This document shows, in pieces, positions 17,501 through 26,214 of a stretch of DNA of 64,000 bases; position 1 is the first letter of the stretch; every line of letters begins with the position of its first letter. The DNA is from Kiloniella majae. GTDB taxonomy: Bacteria > Pseudomonadota > Alphaproteobacteria > Kiloniellales > Kiloniellaceae. The stretch covers positions 1 through 64,000 of the forward strand of contig NZ_MTSZ01000002.1 of the NCBI RefSeq assembly GCF_002118315.1. Reading direction: 5' to 3'. Position numbers and translations under genes: made by a program. The notes under the pieces were generated by a model. It did not search any database. It was not told the origin of the DNA and saw only the letters and a list, made by a program, of their open reading frames with translations.

Positions 17501-18508
17501 CTAACGCAAATCATTAACGACCAAAGCTCCACCTTTTGCCGTCAATTGATTGGGGCCTCTTTCCAGCGTAATTTTACGATTGTTAAAATGACGGCTATAG
17601 ATTTCCTGATAGTTGCCATGGTTCTGTAACACGCGATAAAACCAATTATGATCAAGTCCCAGATTTTGACCAAAAGAGCTTTTCACACCCAGTAATTTCT
17701 GAAGCTCAGGGTTTATTGTCGATGAAGCAACATAATCAACATTTTGAGAGGAAACCTCTCTACGCTCACTTTCCAGCAAGGCCCGACGATACAGCCCTAC
17801 AATCGCTTTCCATTCTTCATCTTTCGATGAAACAAGCATCCCCAAACTATTTTTAAATGACGATGAACTCAAAATTAGTGGCGCAGGAAAAATGCCCGAT
17901 ACCTGTTTCAGAAAAATAGCCTGCTCAACTCTGGGCAAGGCCACTGCTCTGCATCCATGGCTTTTCACAGCGTTCAAGAGCTCTTCTTCGGTCCGATAAC
18001 TCAAGACACCAAAGCTGATTTGGTGCTTTTGGCCAAATATCGCAAGAGCCGTTTTATCAACCCAATCCAGAGAGCAGATTTTCTTACCCCCCAGATCTCG
18101 AACTTTGTAGCCCTTGAACAAAATAGCAATATCGAGATTATTTACAAAAAGAGGGCCAGTGTTAGCGTGATTTGCCTGATGCGATAGCCGTTTTTGATTA
18201 GCCAAGGCAATGACATCCACGCGACCGTCTACCAGAGCCTGACCAGCCTCTTGCTCTGTCAAAGAAACGAGTTTAACAGCACTCGGGTCAGGGAATAGCG
18301 CTAGTGCTAGACCTCGACAGAGATCCTCGCTCATCTCCTTGATGGGTGACTTCTTAAGAAAAGCGGTTTGAAAAACACCGCACCGGAGATACCCTCGATC
18401 CTCAATATTATCCCGAACCTCACCTGCATTTGCATAGCTAATAAAGCCGAGAAATCCGCTAAATGCCAGTATAACAGTCCTGATATATTCAAAAAATTTC
18501 CGGGGCAT
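17501..18508 (-). CDS. Divergent AapJ-like periplasmic binding protein
   Basis: The C-terminal third matches the AapJ general amino acid-binding proteins: LGLDHNWFYRVLQNHGNYQE, then LERGPNQL and GGALV. The N-terminal lobe starts like the family (RGYLRCGVF). However, the stretch corresponding to the ligand-site NTTWT block of AapJ reads NQKRLSHQAN, so the usual amino acid site is probably altered or lost. A signal peptide is present (MPRKFFEYIRTVILAFSGFL, cut near ANA). I start at the ATG at 18508; an in-frame TTG at 18520 is less likely. No permease or ATPase gene is nearby, so it may be a sensor or scavenging protein rather than part of a transporter. Length is 335 residues. Confidence 0.75.
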   Translation of the reverse strand: MPRKFFEYIRTVILAFSGFLGFISYANAGEVRDNIEDRGYLRCGVFQTAFLKKSPIKEMSEDLCRGLALALFPDPSAVKLVSLTEQEAGQALVDGRVDVIALANQKRLSHQANHANTGPLFVNNLDIAILFKGYKVRDLGGKKICSLDWVDKTALAIFGQKHQISFGVLSYRTEEELLNAVKSHGCRAVALPRVEQAIFLKQVSGIFPAPLILSSSSFKNSLGMLVSSKDEEWKAIVGLYRRALLESERREVSSQNVDYVASSTINPELQKLLGVKSSFGQNLGLDHNWFYRVLQNHGNYQEIYSRHFNNRKITLERGPNQLTAKGGALVVNDLR

Positions 18509-18518
18509 GTTAGTTAAC

Positions 18519-18533
18519 AACTCATCATGAGTT
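18519..18533. promoter_or_regulatory. Palindrome just upstream of the AapJ-like gene
   Basis: AACTCAT-C-ATGAGTT is a perfect 7-bp inverted repeat around one base, ending about ten bases before the start codon at 18508. It could be an operator or part of a leader hairpin. No regulator gene is near. Confidence 0.3.
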
Positions 18534-18566
18534 TGCTGGAAGGCGCGTTAGAAGTTATCGCCCAAA

Positions 18567-18971
18567 CTATTTCTTCTCAATCAACTCAATTTTATATCCA
18601 TCGGGATCTTCGATAAAGGCGATAACGGTTGAGCCGTGTGCCATTGGACCGGGCTTGCGAGGAATATTTACACCTTCTTTTTCAAGCAATCCACACGTTT
18701 TATAGATGTCAGGTACGCCAAGGGCTAAATGTCCAAACCCACTCCCAAGTTCATAAGCATCCGATTGGTCCCAATTATGGGTCAGTTCAATAACAGTATT
18801 ATTGTCTTCATCGCCGTACCCCAAAAATGCGAGGGTAAACTTTCCAGATGGATAATCGTTTTTCCGGAGAAGTTTCATTCCGAGATGGCGGGTATAAAAA
18901 TCAATAGACTTTTCAAGGTCCAAAACTCTGATCATCGTATGCAAGAAACGAAAAGACGTATTTTCTGACAT
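18567..18971 (-). CDS. gloA: Lactoylglutathione lyase (glyoxalase I)
   Basis: Converts the methylglyoxal-glutathione hemithioacetal to S-lactoylglutathione, detoxifying methylglyoxal in the cytoplasm. The 134 residues hold the four expected metal ligands: His in FLHTMIRV, Glu in VIELTHNW, His in FGHLALGV and Glu in YKIELIEKK. The short Ni-type bacterial form has this length. It starts 38 bases after the lpxB stop with no terminator between, so it may be read from the end of the lpx operon. A TGAGGAAG ribosome binding site is present. Confidence 0.95.
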   Translation of the reverse strand: MSENTSFRFLHTMIRVLDLEKSIDFYTRHLGMKLLRKNDYPSGKFTLAFLGYGDEDNNTVIELTHNWDQSDAYELGSGFGHLALGVPDIYKTCGLLEKEGVNIPRKPGPMAHGSTVIAFIEDPDGYKIELIEKK

Positions 18972-19009
18972 TTTGCTTCCTCAAAAATAAAGGCAATAAA
19001 CTTAAATAA

Positions 19010-20188
19010 CTAATGATTAGCTTTCGCTATAATGGATAAAACAGTCTTTGCTGCTTTGGTACTCGGCATATCATCCCCTGCTTTTAACATAGTAACCGCC
19101 TCTAAGTAGCCATTAATTTGTTCTTCCCTTTTCCCCTTATCATGAAAGAGAGAAGACAGATGCGCCACCAGATTAGGGACATTACATTTTTCCTGTATCA
19201 ATTCAGGTTGGACTTCTCGATCCAACAGAATATTAGCAAGACTGGCATATTTTATTTTCAAAAGAAACTTCGCCAGAAAAGCCGTAACCGGGGCAACTTT
19301 GTAAGCAACGACCGTAGGTACATGATCAACCGCCAGTTCCAAGGCGACTGTTCCTGAAGCAGCCAAAGCAACATCAGAACATTTAAATGCCTTGTGTTTA
19401 CCTGCTACTCCTTCAATGACACGAACAGGTGTTGGCCAGCTTTCCGTCAATTCATCAATGACAGGGCGAACATTTTTAACCGTGGGGATAACACACTGTA
19501 AATTTGGGAGTGTCTTCACTAACTCAGTAACAGTGTCTTTAAAAACAGGTCCGAGCCTTGAGACCTCTCCCCGGCGACTACCAGGCAATACAGTCATAAT
19601 CGGTGCAGATGCATCAAGGGAAAGCTCTGCACATATTTGATCTCTATGTACCTCGGCCAACTGCTGCCCTTCAAGAACAGGATGCCCAACAAAAGTTGTT
19701 TCTAGCCCATGTTTCTCAAAATACAGAGGTTCAAAAGGAAGCAGTGTCAGCAAATGATCCAGGTATTTGGAGATTTTCTCCGCCCTTTTCGGTTTCCAGG
19801 CCCATACTGATGGCGCGACATAGTGGACAAGAGGAATTGATTTCCCTTTAAGACCTTTGCTTACTTTCAAGCTAAAGCCCGGCGCATCAATTGTGACAAG
19901 TGCGGACGGCTTTGTTTTTAGAACATGGTCTTTTGTCTGCTTGATACGCTTAAGGATATTAGGAATATGTGGCAGCACTTCTGCCAAGCCCATCACAGAT
20001 ATCTCAGAAATAGGAAACAGACTTTCCAGCCCTTCAGCGGACATACGCTCCCCGCCAATGCCGGCAAACCTTATATTACCATCTGTTTCTGCTTTTAAGG
20101 CAGCCATAAGACGCGCCCCCAGTTGATCGCCCGAAGGTTCTCCGGCAATCAGGTAGATTAAAGGAACGTCTCTTTTAATCTCAGTCAT
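19010..20188 (-). CDS. lpxB: Lipid-A-disaccharide synthase
   Basis: Joins UDP-2,3-diacylglucosamine and lipid X into the lipid A disaccharide at the inner membrane (glycosyltransferase family 19). The motif IAGEPSGDQLGARLM near the N-terminus and PGSRRGEVSRLGP in the middle are typical. The chosen ATG at 20188 overlaps the lpxI stop by eight bases (ATGACTGA), a usual sign of translational coupling, and gives 392 residues. The frame is open further upstream to 20290, but that would lie inside lpxI. It is last in the bamA-skp-lpxD-fabZ-lpxA-lpxI-lpxB order. Confidence 0.96.
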   Translation of the reverse strand: MTEIKRDVPLIYLIAGEPSGDQLGARLMAALKAETDGNIRFAGIGGERMSAEGLESLFPISEISVMGLAEVLPHIPNILKRIKQTKDHVLKTKPSALVTIDAPGFSLKVSKGLKGKSIPLVHYVAPSVWAWKPKRAEKISKYLDHLLTLLPFEPLYFEKHGLETTFVGHPVLEGQQLAEVHRDQICAELSLDASAPIMTVLPGSRRGEVSRLGPVFKDTVTELVKTLPNLQCVIPTVKNVRPVIDELTESWPTPVRVIEGVAGKHKAFKCSDVALAASGTVALELAVDHVPTVVAYKVAPVTAFLAKFLLKIKYASLANILLDREVQPELIQEKCNVPNLVAHLSSLFHDKGKREEQINGYLEAVTMLKAGDDMPSTKAAKTVLSIIAKANH

Positions 20189-21008
20189 AATCAGCTGGTT
20201 CAATACCAATAAGGAAGAGCCCGGATTCATCGGCGAGCTCAACAACAGCATCCCGGTCAACAACCAGTGCGCCGCCAGCTTCAATCGCAATACCTCTTAA
20301 TCCCGCTTTGATGGCTCTCTTTACCGTTTCAACACCAATCGTTGGAAGGTCAGCGCGTCTTTCCTGTTGTGGCTTTTTTAATTTAACCAATACACCACCT
20401 GCCGCATCTCGTTTAAGATCAGCACAACGATCTATAAGAGCGTCTGTTCCCTCAATTGCTTCCACCCCAAGAACAAGCCCCTGTTGTACAACAACCGACT
20501 GTCCAACATCGGCCAAGCCCATCATACGACCAACTTCAACCCCACGCATTATATCTGCCTGAGCCTGATCATCAGGAGAAAACTTGCCATAGGTTTCTTT
20601 TGTAGCCAAAAGGTCATGCAAAATATCGTCCACTCCCAGAAGGTTAAAACCTTCAGTTTCAAGGGCAGATACAACGGACGTTAAGAGGCTATCATCCCCA
20701 AGACTTTTCGCGCCGATCTTTGCAAAGAATTGCAAGGCACGCCAGTCAGGGCGTAGTTCTGCCATCGATGGCCTTTTGACGGGACCAATCATGACAAGAT
20801 CTGTAACCTGTTCTTCTTTTAACCTGGAAATGATTTCACCTGCAGCACCCAATCTGGACCAAAGGTGATCAACGCCTGCTATCGTTTTAGAATCTGTCTG
20901 CCCCTTAAAGGCAATGACATAAAAATCTCGTCCCGTATCTTGGCATAGTTTAATCAGACGCCGAGGAAGTTCTCCTCCCCCGGCTAGAATTCCAAGCTTC
21001 CCGGACAT
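20181..21008 (-). CDS. lpxI: UDP-2,3-diacylglucosamine pyrophosphatase LpxI
   Basis: Hydrolyses UDP-2,3-diacylglucosamine to lipid X and UMP, the step done by LpxH in E. coli. LpxI is the unrelated enzyme found in alphaproteobacteria. The 275 residues have the N-terminal GILAGGGELPRRLI motif and the catalytic-domain signature (KKPQQERRADLPTIG) that contains the aspartate shown to be essential in Caulobacter. The ATG follows the lpxA stop with no gap (TAAATG), and lpxB overlaps its end. This gene is one of the clearest class markers in the window. Confidence 0.95.
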   Translation of the reverse strand: MSGKLGILAGGGELPRRLIKLCQDTGRDFYVIAFKGQTDSKTIAGVDHLWSRLGAAGEIISRLKEEQVTDLVMIGPVKRPSMAELRPDWRALQFFAKIGAKSLGDDSLLTSVVSALETEGFNLLGVDDILHDLLATKETYGKFSPDDQAQADIMRGVEVGRMMGLADVGQSVVVQQGLVLGVEAIEGTDALIDRCADLKRDAAGGVLVKLKKPQQERRADLPTIGVETVKRAIKAGLRGIAIEAGGALVVDRDAVVELADESGLFLIGIEPADYD

Positions 21009-21791
21009 TTATTTTGGTTGGCAAATAGCACGCGAAGAGTCAGTACCAATAAAGTCTAGAACTTCTTTCGCTGTTGGATTGTCAGAATAGGTTTCTTTTG
21101 CCTTTTTAAGGCGTTCGGAAAGTGTTCCCTCATCAGAGAAAAGCATTTTGAAAACAGATTGTAAGCTGGAAATGTCATCCCGTGGTAATCCGTGGCGTTT
21201 CATACCAACCAGATTAAGACCGCTTAATCTCGCCCGCTCCCCCATTACCATGCCAAAGGGAATAACATCATTTTCTACGCCAGACATACCGCCAATCATA
21301 GCGTTACGTCCGATACGCACAAACTGATGCACAGCCGAAAGTCCACCGATGATGGCAAAGTCATCAACTTCAACATGCCCACCTAATGTCGCATTGTTTA
21401 CCAAGATCACGTTGTCACCAATGATACAGTCATGTGCAACATGGGCAGACATCATAAGAAGACAGTTATCACCAATCTTCGTAACCAATCCACCACCAGT
21501 CGTGCCGGGGTTAATTGTTACGTGCTCACGAATGCGATTATTTTTTCCAATAACCAGTTCTGATTTTTCACCATCAAATTTAAGATCTTGAGGTTGATGC
21601 CCAATTGAAGCAAAAGGAAAAATAACGGTTCCCTCGCCAATAGAGGTATTCCCCGCAATAACAACATGGCTGTGCAAGACAACATTTGCATCAAGTTTTA
21701 CATTTGAACCAACAATACAATATGGTCCGATTTCAGCTGTCTCATGAACTGTTGCACCATCTTCAATAATAGCGGTGGAATGAATAGTCAC
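21009..21791 (-). CDS. lpxA: UDP-N-acetylglucosamine acyltransferase
   Basis: First step of lipid A synthesis: moves a 3-hydroxyacyl chain from acyl carrier protein to the 3-OH of UDP-GlcNAc. The protein is a left-handed beta-helix of hexapeptide repeats with a helical C-terminal domain, 260 residues as usual. The catalytic His is His120 in AHVAHDC. The start codon is GTG at 21791, two bases after the fabZ stop. All neighbours in the operon act in the same pathway or supply its 3-hydroxyacyl chains. Confidence 0.96.
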   Translation of the reverse strand: MTIHSTAIIEDGATVHETAEIGPYCIVGSNVKLDANVVLHSHVVIAGNTSIGEGTVIFPFASIGHQPQDLKFDGEKSELVIGKNNRIREHVTINPGTTGGGLVTKIGDNCLLMMSAHVAHDCIIGDNVILVNNATLGGHVEVDDFAIIGGLSAVHQFVRIGRNAMIGGMSGVENDVIPFGMVMGERARLSGLNLVGMKRHGLPRDDISSLQSVFKMLFSDEGTLSERLKKAKETYSDNPTAKEVLDFIGTDSSRAICQPK

Positions 21792-21793
21792 AA

Positions 21794-22264
21794 TCAGTCG
21801 TCCATAATCATTGCTGCAAATTTGGCTTCGGCGACAAGTTTCCCATCAACCATCGCCTTACCTTCAAACTTCCAAACCGCGCCGCGGCTACGTGTTTTGG
21901 TTACATGGATTTTAAGTTGATCACCAGGCGTAACCGGCTTACGGAAGCGTGCTTCATCAACCGTCATAAAATAGACCAGTTTACCAGCAGCTTCTCCGTC
22001 AAGAGTTTCGACAACAAGTACTGCTGCGGTTTGGGCCATGGCTTCAACGATAAGAACACCAGGCATAATAGGTTGACGCGGAAAGTGCCCTTCGAAAAAA
22101 GGCTCATTAATGGTCACATTTTTTAAGCCTACAGCACCCTCGTCCTTGATAATATTATCAACACGATCAATGAGTAGGAAAGGGTAACGATGGGGAATCA
22201 TTTCCTTGATTTCAAGGATGCCTACTGAGCGTCCCTCACCCGTTGTTACAGCTTCTTCACTCAT
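21794..22264 (-). CDS. fabZ: 3-hydroxyacyl-ACP dehydratase FabZ
   Basis: Dehydrates 3-hydroxyacyl-ACP in fatty acid elongation and competes with LpxA and LpxD for the same substrates, which explains its place in the lipid A operon. The hot-dog fold active site is clear: His60 in [10 protein letters not shown] and Glu74 in [12 protein letters not shown]. The length of 156 residues is normal. Its ATG lies directly next to the lpxD stop and its stop is two bases before lpxA. Confidence 0.96.
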   Translation of the reverse strand: MSEEAVTTGEGRSVGILEIKEMIPHRYPFLLIDRVDNIIKDEGAVGLKNVTINEPFFEGHFPRQPIMPGVLIVEAMAQTAAVLVVETLDGEAAGKLVYFMTVDEARFRKPVTPGDQLKIHVTKTRSRGAVWKFEGKAMVDGKLVAEAKFAAMIMDD

Positions 22265-23293
22265 TTAACTACCTTTCTTCGTATTCAACTGTTTTTTCCA
22301 CATTGCAACCAAACGGAAAAATTCTTTAATTGGCATCGCGGGCGTACCAGCAACAGCCTGCCCGGCTTCAACATCTTTAATAACAGCAGCACGTCCAGCA
22401 ATCTGAACACCTGTGCCCATCGTAATGTGCCCGCTAACACCCGATTGTGCGCCCATTACAACATAATCACCAAGAACACTACTGCCAGCAACACCCGATT
22501 GTGCAACGATTACACACTGTTTGCCAATTTGAACGTTATGACCAATTTGTACAAGATTATCAATTTTAGTACCATCGCCAATAACAGTATCTGGCCCAGC
22601 CCCTCTATCGATTGTCGAGTTCGCACCAATTTCGACATTGTCACCAATGATAACGCGCCCGAGCTGGGGAACGTTAACATAGCCATCCGGTTCCATAGCA
22701 AAACCAAATCCGCGATTACCTATGCGAACTCCAGAATGGATTTCACAGCTGTTCCCCATAAAGGAATATTCAACAGTCGCATTTGCCCCAATACTAGTAT
22801 TCTCACCAATCTTACAACCATCATGAATTACAACGTTAGGAGCCAACTGGCACCCACTACCGATCTCAACATTCTCACCAACAACAACACCAGCGGAAAT
22901 AACGCAATTGTCACCGACAGATGCTGTTTCAGCAATAACAGCTGTTGAATGGATAGAATTTGATGAAACAGAAAGCGATAGATAGAACCTTTGAGCAATC
23001 AAAGCATAAGCTTTATAAGGCTTGTTCGTCAGGATAAGCGAAACTCCTTCAGGAGCCTTGCCGGCAAACTTTTTATCTAAAATACAGGCTCCGGCTGATG
23101 TATCTGTCAAGGCAGGAACATATTTTTTATTATCTAAGAAGCTGATTTCATCACTTTTTGCATCTTCAAGAGACCCGACATCTTTGATAACCAGGTCTGG
23201 ATTTGAACCATCAGAAAGCTCTGCCCCAACATGGTCGCAAAGTTCTCGCAAAGTAAAAGGACCCGCATTAAGAAAAAACCGAGAATCAGCCAT
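22265..23293 (-). CDS. lpxD: UDP-3-O-(3-hydroxyacyl)glucosamine N-acyltransferase
   Basis: Third step of lipid A synthesis, adding the N-linked 3-hydroxyacyl chain. After an N-terminal uridine-binding domain (about residues 1-105, containing ISFLDNKKYVPAL), the protein is a left-handed beta-helix of hexapeptide repeats. QIGHNVQIG holds the catalytic His near residue 245. The C-terminal helix (MPIKEFFRLVAMWKKQL) binds acyl carrier protein. The 342 residues fit the family. It lies 20 bases behind skp and abuts fabZ. Confidence 0.96.
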   Translation of the reverse strand: MADSRFFLNAGPFTLRELCDHVGAELSDGSNPDLVIKDVGSLEDAKSDEISFLDNKKYVPALTDTSAGACILDKKFAGKAPEGVSLILTNKPYKAYALIAQRFYLSLSVSSNSIHSTAVIAETASVGDNCVISAGVVVGENVEIGSGCQLAPNVVIHDGCKIGENTSIGANATVEYSFMGNSCEIHSGVRIGNRGFGFAMEPDGYVNVPQLGRVIIGDNVEIGANSTIDRGAGPDTVIGDGTKIDNLVQIGHNVQIGKQCVIVAQSGVAGSSVLGDYVVMGAQSGVSGHITMGTGVQIAGRAAVIKDVEAGQAVAGTPAMPIKEFFRLVAMWKKQLNTKKGS

Positions 23294-23312
23294 AGTGCTA
23301 TCTACTCAAATA

Positions 23313-23867
23313 TTATTTCAAAGTTAATGCTGGTAGAGAAGCATTCAGCTTTTTGATTACTTCATCAGTGATATCCAATGTACTTTCCGTGTACACAAGA
23401 GAAGATTTTGCAAAAATCAAATTCAATCCTCGTGCATCTACAATTTGCTTAATGATAGCATCAAGGTGCTTTTTAATTTCATTCAATCCAGAATTTCTAA
23501 GCTGAGTAAGACTTTTATTACGCTCTTTGGCTTCACTACGAATCATTGCAGCTTGCTTATCCAAATCAGCCTTCTGTTGAGCGAAAACTTCAGGCGCAAG
23601 AATAGATTTTTGCCTAACCAATTCCTGATGCTTTGCTAATAGTCCCTGTTCTTTTTGGCGGAACTCTTGTTGGAACTGATTTTTACGCCCTACTATTGTT
23701 TGATTTACTTGTTGCATTGCCTGAGAAGCTTGAAAAACCCTCTTTGTATCAACGACGGCTATCTTGAGAGACAAATCTTGCGCGTTAGCAATAACTTGTC
23801 CTCCCGCACCACCAGTAATAACAAACAAGAAAGTAAGGAGAGTTACTATTTTTTTCATATAATTCAT
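23313..23867 (-). CDS. skp: Skp/OmpH-family periplasmic chaperone
   Basis: Trimeric periplasmic holdase that keeps unfolded outer membrane proteins soluble on their way to BamA. A signal peptide (MKKIVTLLTFLFVITGG, cleavage near ANA-QD) is followed by the IAVVDTKRVFQAS strand and a long charged coiled coil (residues about 50-145) forming the tentacles. Codons GTG-ATG lie directly behind the bamA stop; I take the ATG at 23867, with another ATG at codon 4. Length is 184 residues. The position right after bamA is conserved among proteobacteria. Confidence 0.93.
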   Translation of the reverse strand: MNYMKKIVTLLTFLFVITGGAGGQVIANAQDLSLKIAVVDTKRVFQASQAMQQVNQTIVGRKNQFQQEFRQKEQGLLAKHQELVRQKSILAPEVFAQQKADLDKQAAMIRSEAKERNKSLTQLRNSGLNEIKKHLDAIIKQIVDARGLNLIFAKSSLVYTESTLDITDEVIKKLNASLPALTLK

Positions 23868-23870
23868 CAC

Positions 23871-26159
23871 TTAAAAATTAGCACCAAAGCTAAAGCTGAA
23901 AATTTCAGTCTCATCATAATCTTCTTTTAATGCGGCGAAACCAAGATCCATAGCCAAAGGACCAAATGGGGAAGACCATGTCAAACCAGTACCAAAACTA
24001 ACACGTGGATTGGAGGCATCATCAACACTAGAATCATTACCATCAATATCCCAAGTAGCACCAAAATCAGAGAAAACACGTCCCTTGACACCAAATTCTT
24101 CAGGCAAGCCAAGTGGGAAGGTTAATTCAACACTTCCGTTATAAAAATGTTTCCCGCCAAGTGCATCATCACTTGCCTGATCTCGAGGTCCAACACCGCC
24201 AGTCTTAAAGCCACGCAGTTTATCTCCGCCAAGGAAGAACCTATCAACAATGCGAGTATCTTCCCCAAGCCCGATAATATTACCGACTTCAGCACGAGAC
24301 TTTAGAATCCAATCATCAGTGAAGGAATAATAATTCGTCCCGCCGAGCGTTACTTTAAGATGTTGAACATCACCACCCAACCCTGCAACCTCATTTTCAA
24401 GTGTCAACAGGTATCCATCCGACGGGCTAATACGAGAATCGAGTTTATCATATGTCAAAGTTGAAGAAATAGCCGACTTGATCGAAGTACCTTCTTGCTC
24501 TTTAACAAGAGCAGCAGCATCAGAATCAATATTCTCGATCTCAATATGTTCAAAGCGATATCGCAAAACCTGACGTAGCTCTTCAGAAAGATCGTACCCA
24601 ATTCTTAGAGCGCCACCTGTTTTCTTTTCATCAAAAGCAAGACTGTCTTCTTCTCTGGTAATTCTGAAGATATCAAAACCTGCGGCTATTTCTTTATCTA
24701 AGAAATAAGGTTCAGTGAAACTAACATCAGCCTCAGAACCCGACCCAGCCAACGCGATATTAAATCGAAGATCCTGCCCTTTACCAAGAAGGTTACGTTC
24801 ACGAATACCAATTGATCCCAAAGGACCTGAAGAAGAGGAAAATCCAGCGCCAAAAACCAATTCACCAGTCGATTGTTCTTCAACATCGACTTTAATAACG
24901 GTCCTGTCTGGCGTACTACCAGGTTCATTATCTACGTTGACGGATTGGAAAAATCCCAATTGCTGTATTCTGGATCTAGATCTACGTAGCTTAGAGCTAT
25001 TAAACGCATCACCTTCAACCAACCTGAATTCACGCCGAATAACTTTATCAAGAGTTCTGCTATTACCCTGAATATCAATACGTTCGACATAAACTTTAGC
25101 ACCTTCAGAAATACTAAAGACCAAGTCGATTATCTTATTTTCCGTATCTTTTTCCGGCAAAGGTCTAACATCAACAAAAGCGTATCCAAGATCACCAACA
25201 GCATCTGTTAGATTATCAACCGTTTTATCGATGAGATCGGCATTATACCAATCGCCTTCTTCTGGTAAAATTTTATCAACGACAGTTGTTGGATCGAAAT
25301 CTTTTAATCCACTTTCTACATCGACAGTACCAAAAGTGTAACGTTCACCTTCGGAAATAGTAAATGTAACAACAAAAGATTCTCTATTAGATGTTAACTC
25401 TGCAACAACAGATTGAACTTCAAAATCAGCATAACCTTCTTTTAAATAAAACCGTCTCAATAACTCCCTATCGAACGTTAATCGGTCAGGATCGTAGGTG
25501 TCACTGTCGGTAAGGAAGTTCCAAAAAACTGTTTCAGAAGTTGAAACAATCCCTTTTAAAGATCCATCTGAAAATTCTCTATTACCAATGAAGTTGACAG
25601 TTGTCACATAACTGCGATCGCCTTCACTGATTTCAAAGGCTAAATCAACCCTGTTTTGAGGTAGTTGAATAACTTTAGGTTCAACAGTTGCTGCAAAACG
25701 ACCAGATCTACGATAAAGCTCTAGTATTTTTTGCGCGTCAGCCTGCGCTTTTGTACGTGTAAACACCACTCTTTCGCGCAGAGACGTTTCAGATGAAAGT
25801 ATGTCATCTTTGATACGTTGATTTCCCTCAAAAGCGATCCTGTTGATAATAGGATTCTCAACAACGACGACAATAAGATCCCCGCCTTGACGTTTCAAAG
25901 ATACATCAGCAAAGAGTCCTGTCGCAAAGATACTTTTTAGGGATCTGTTTAAAAGGATTGGGTCGAAAGTATCGCCGGGGTTAACTTCCATATAAGAACG
26001 GACAGATTCAGGCTCGATACGCTGTGTTCCCTCGACAATAATGTTGTCGATAGTACCACCAGACATAAGCGCCTGAGCAAAAACTCTTTGGCTATTTCCA
26101 GCTTCTACGGCCAGAAATAGTCCCCCAATTAATAGCGAAAAAAGCGTCTTACGAAACAC
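23871..26159 (-). CDS. bamA: Outer membrane protein assembly factor BamA
   Basis: Core of the BAM machine that inserts beta-barrels into the outer membrane. The start is GTG at 26159 with GGGGG five bases upstream. A signal peptide ends near VFA-QA, five POTRA domains follow (first one IDNIIVEGTQRIEPESVRSY), and the C-terminal half is the Omp85 barrel. VRGF-type lid sequence appears as KLRGFKTGG. The last residue is Phe (SFGANF), the usual barrel signal. The 762 residues are typical. It lies between rseP and skp. Confidence 0.97.
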   Translation of the reverse strand: MFRKTLFSLLIGGLFLAVEAGNSQRVFAQALMSGGTIDNIIVEGTQRIEPESVRSYMEVNPGDTFDPILLNRSLKSIFATGLFADVSLKRQGGDLIVVVVENPIINRIAFEGNQRIKDDILSSETSLRERVVFTRTKAQADAQKILELYRRSGRFAATVEPKVIQLPQNRVDLAFEISEGDRSYVTTVNFIGNREFSDGSLKGIVSTSETVFWNFLTDSDTYDPDRLTFDRELLRRFYLKEGYADFEVQSVVAELTSNRESFVVTFTISEGERYTFGTVDVESGLKDFDPTTVVDKILPEEGDWYNADLIDKTVDNLTDAVGDLGYAFVDVRPLPEKDTENKIIDLVFSISEGAKVYVERIDIQGNSRTLDKVIRREFRLVEGDAFNSSKLRRSRSRIQQLGFFQSVNVDNEPGSTPDRTVIKVDVEEQSTGELVFGAGFSSSSGPLGSIGIRERNLLGKGQDLRFNIALAGSGSEADVSFTEPYFLDKEIAAGFDIFRITREEDSLAFDEKKTGGALRIGYDLSEELRQVLRYRFEHIEIENIDSDAAALVKEQEGTSIKSAISSTLTYDKLDSRISPSDGYLLTLENEVAGLGGDVQHLKVTLGGTNYYSFTDDWILKSRAEVGNIIGLGEDTRIVDRFFLGGDKLRGFKTGGVGPRDQASDDALGGKHFYNGSVELTFPLGLPEEFGVKGRVFSDFGATWDIDGNDSSVDDASNPRVSFGTGLTWSSPFGPLAMDLGFAALKEDYDETEIFSFSFGANF

Positions 26160-26214
26160 ATTTACCCCCGGGTAACCCGCATGAACTTGATTTCACAAGC
26201 AGATTTAGAACGAT

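Noticed and set aside
22427-22948. Plus-strand 173-codon frame opposite lpxD
   Set aside because: Antisense to the hexapeptide repeats; its repeated Asn/Thr pattern is the shadow of those repeats.
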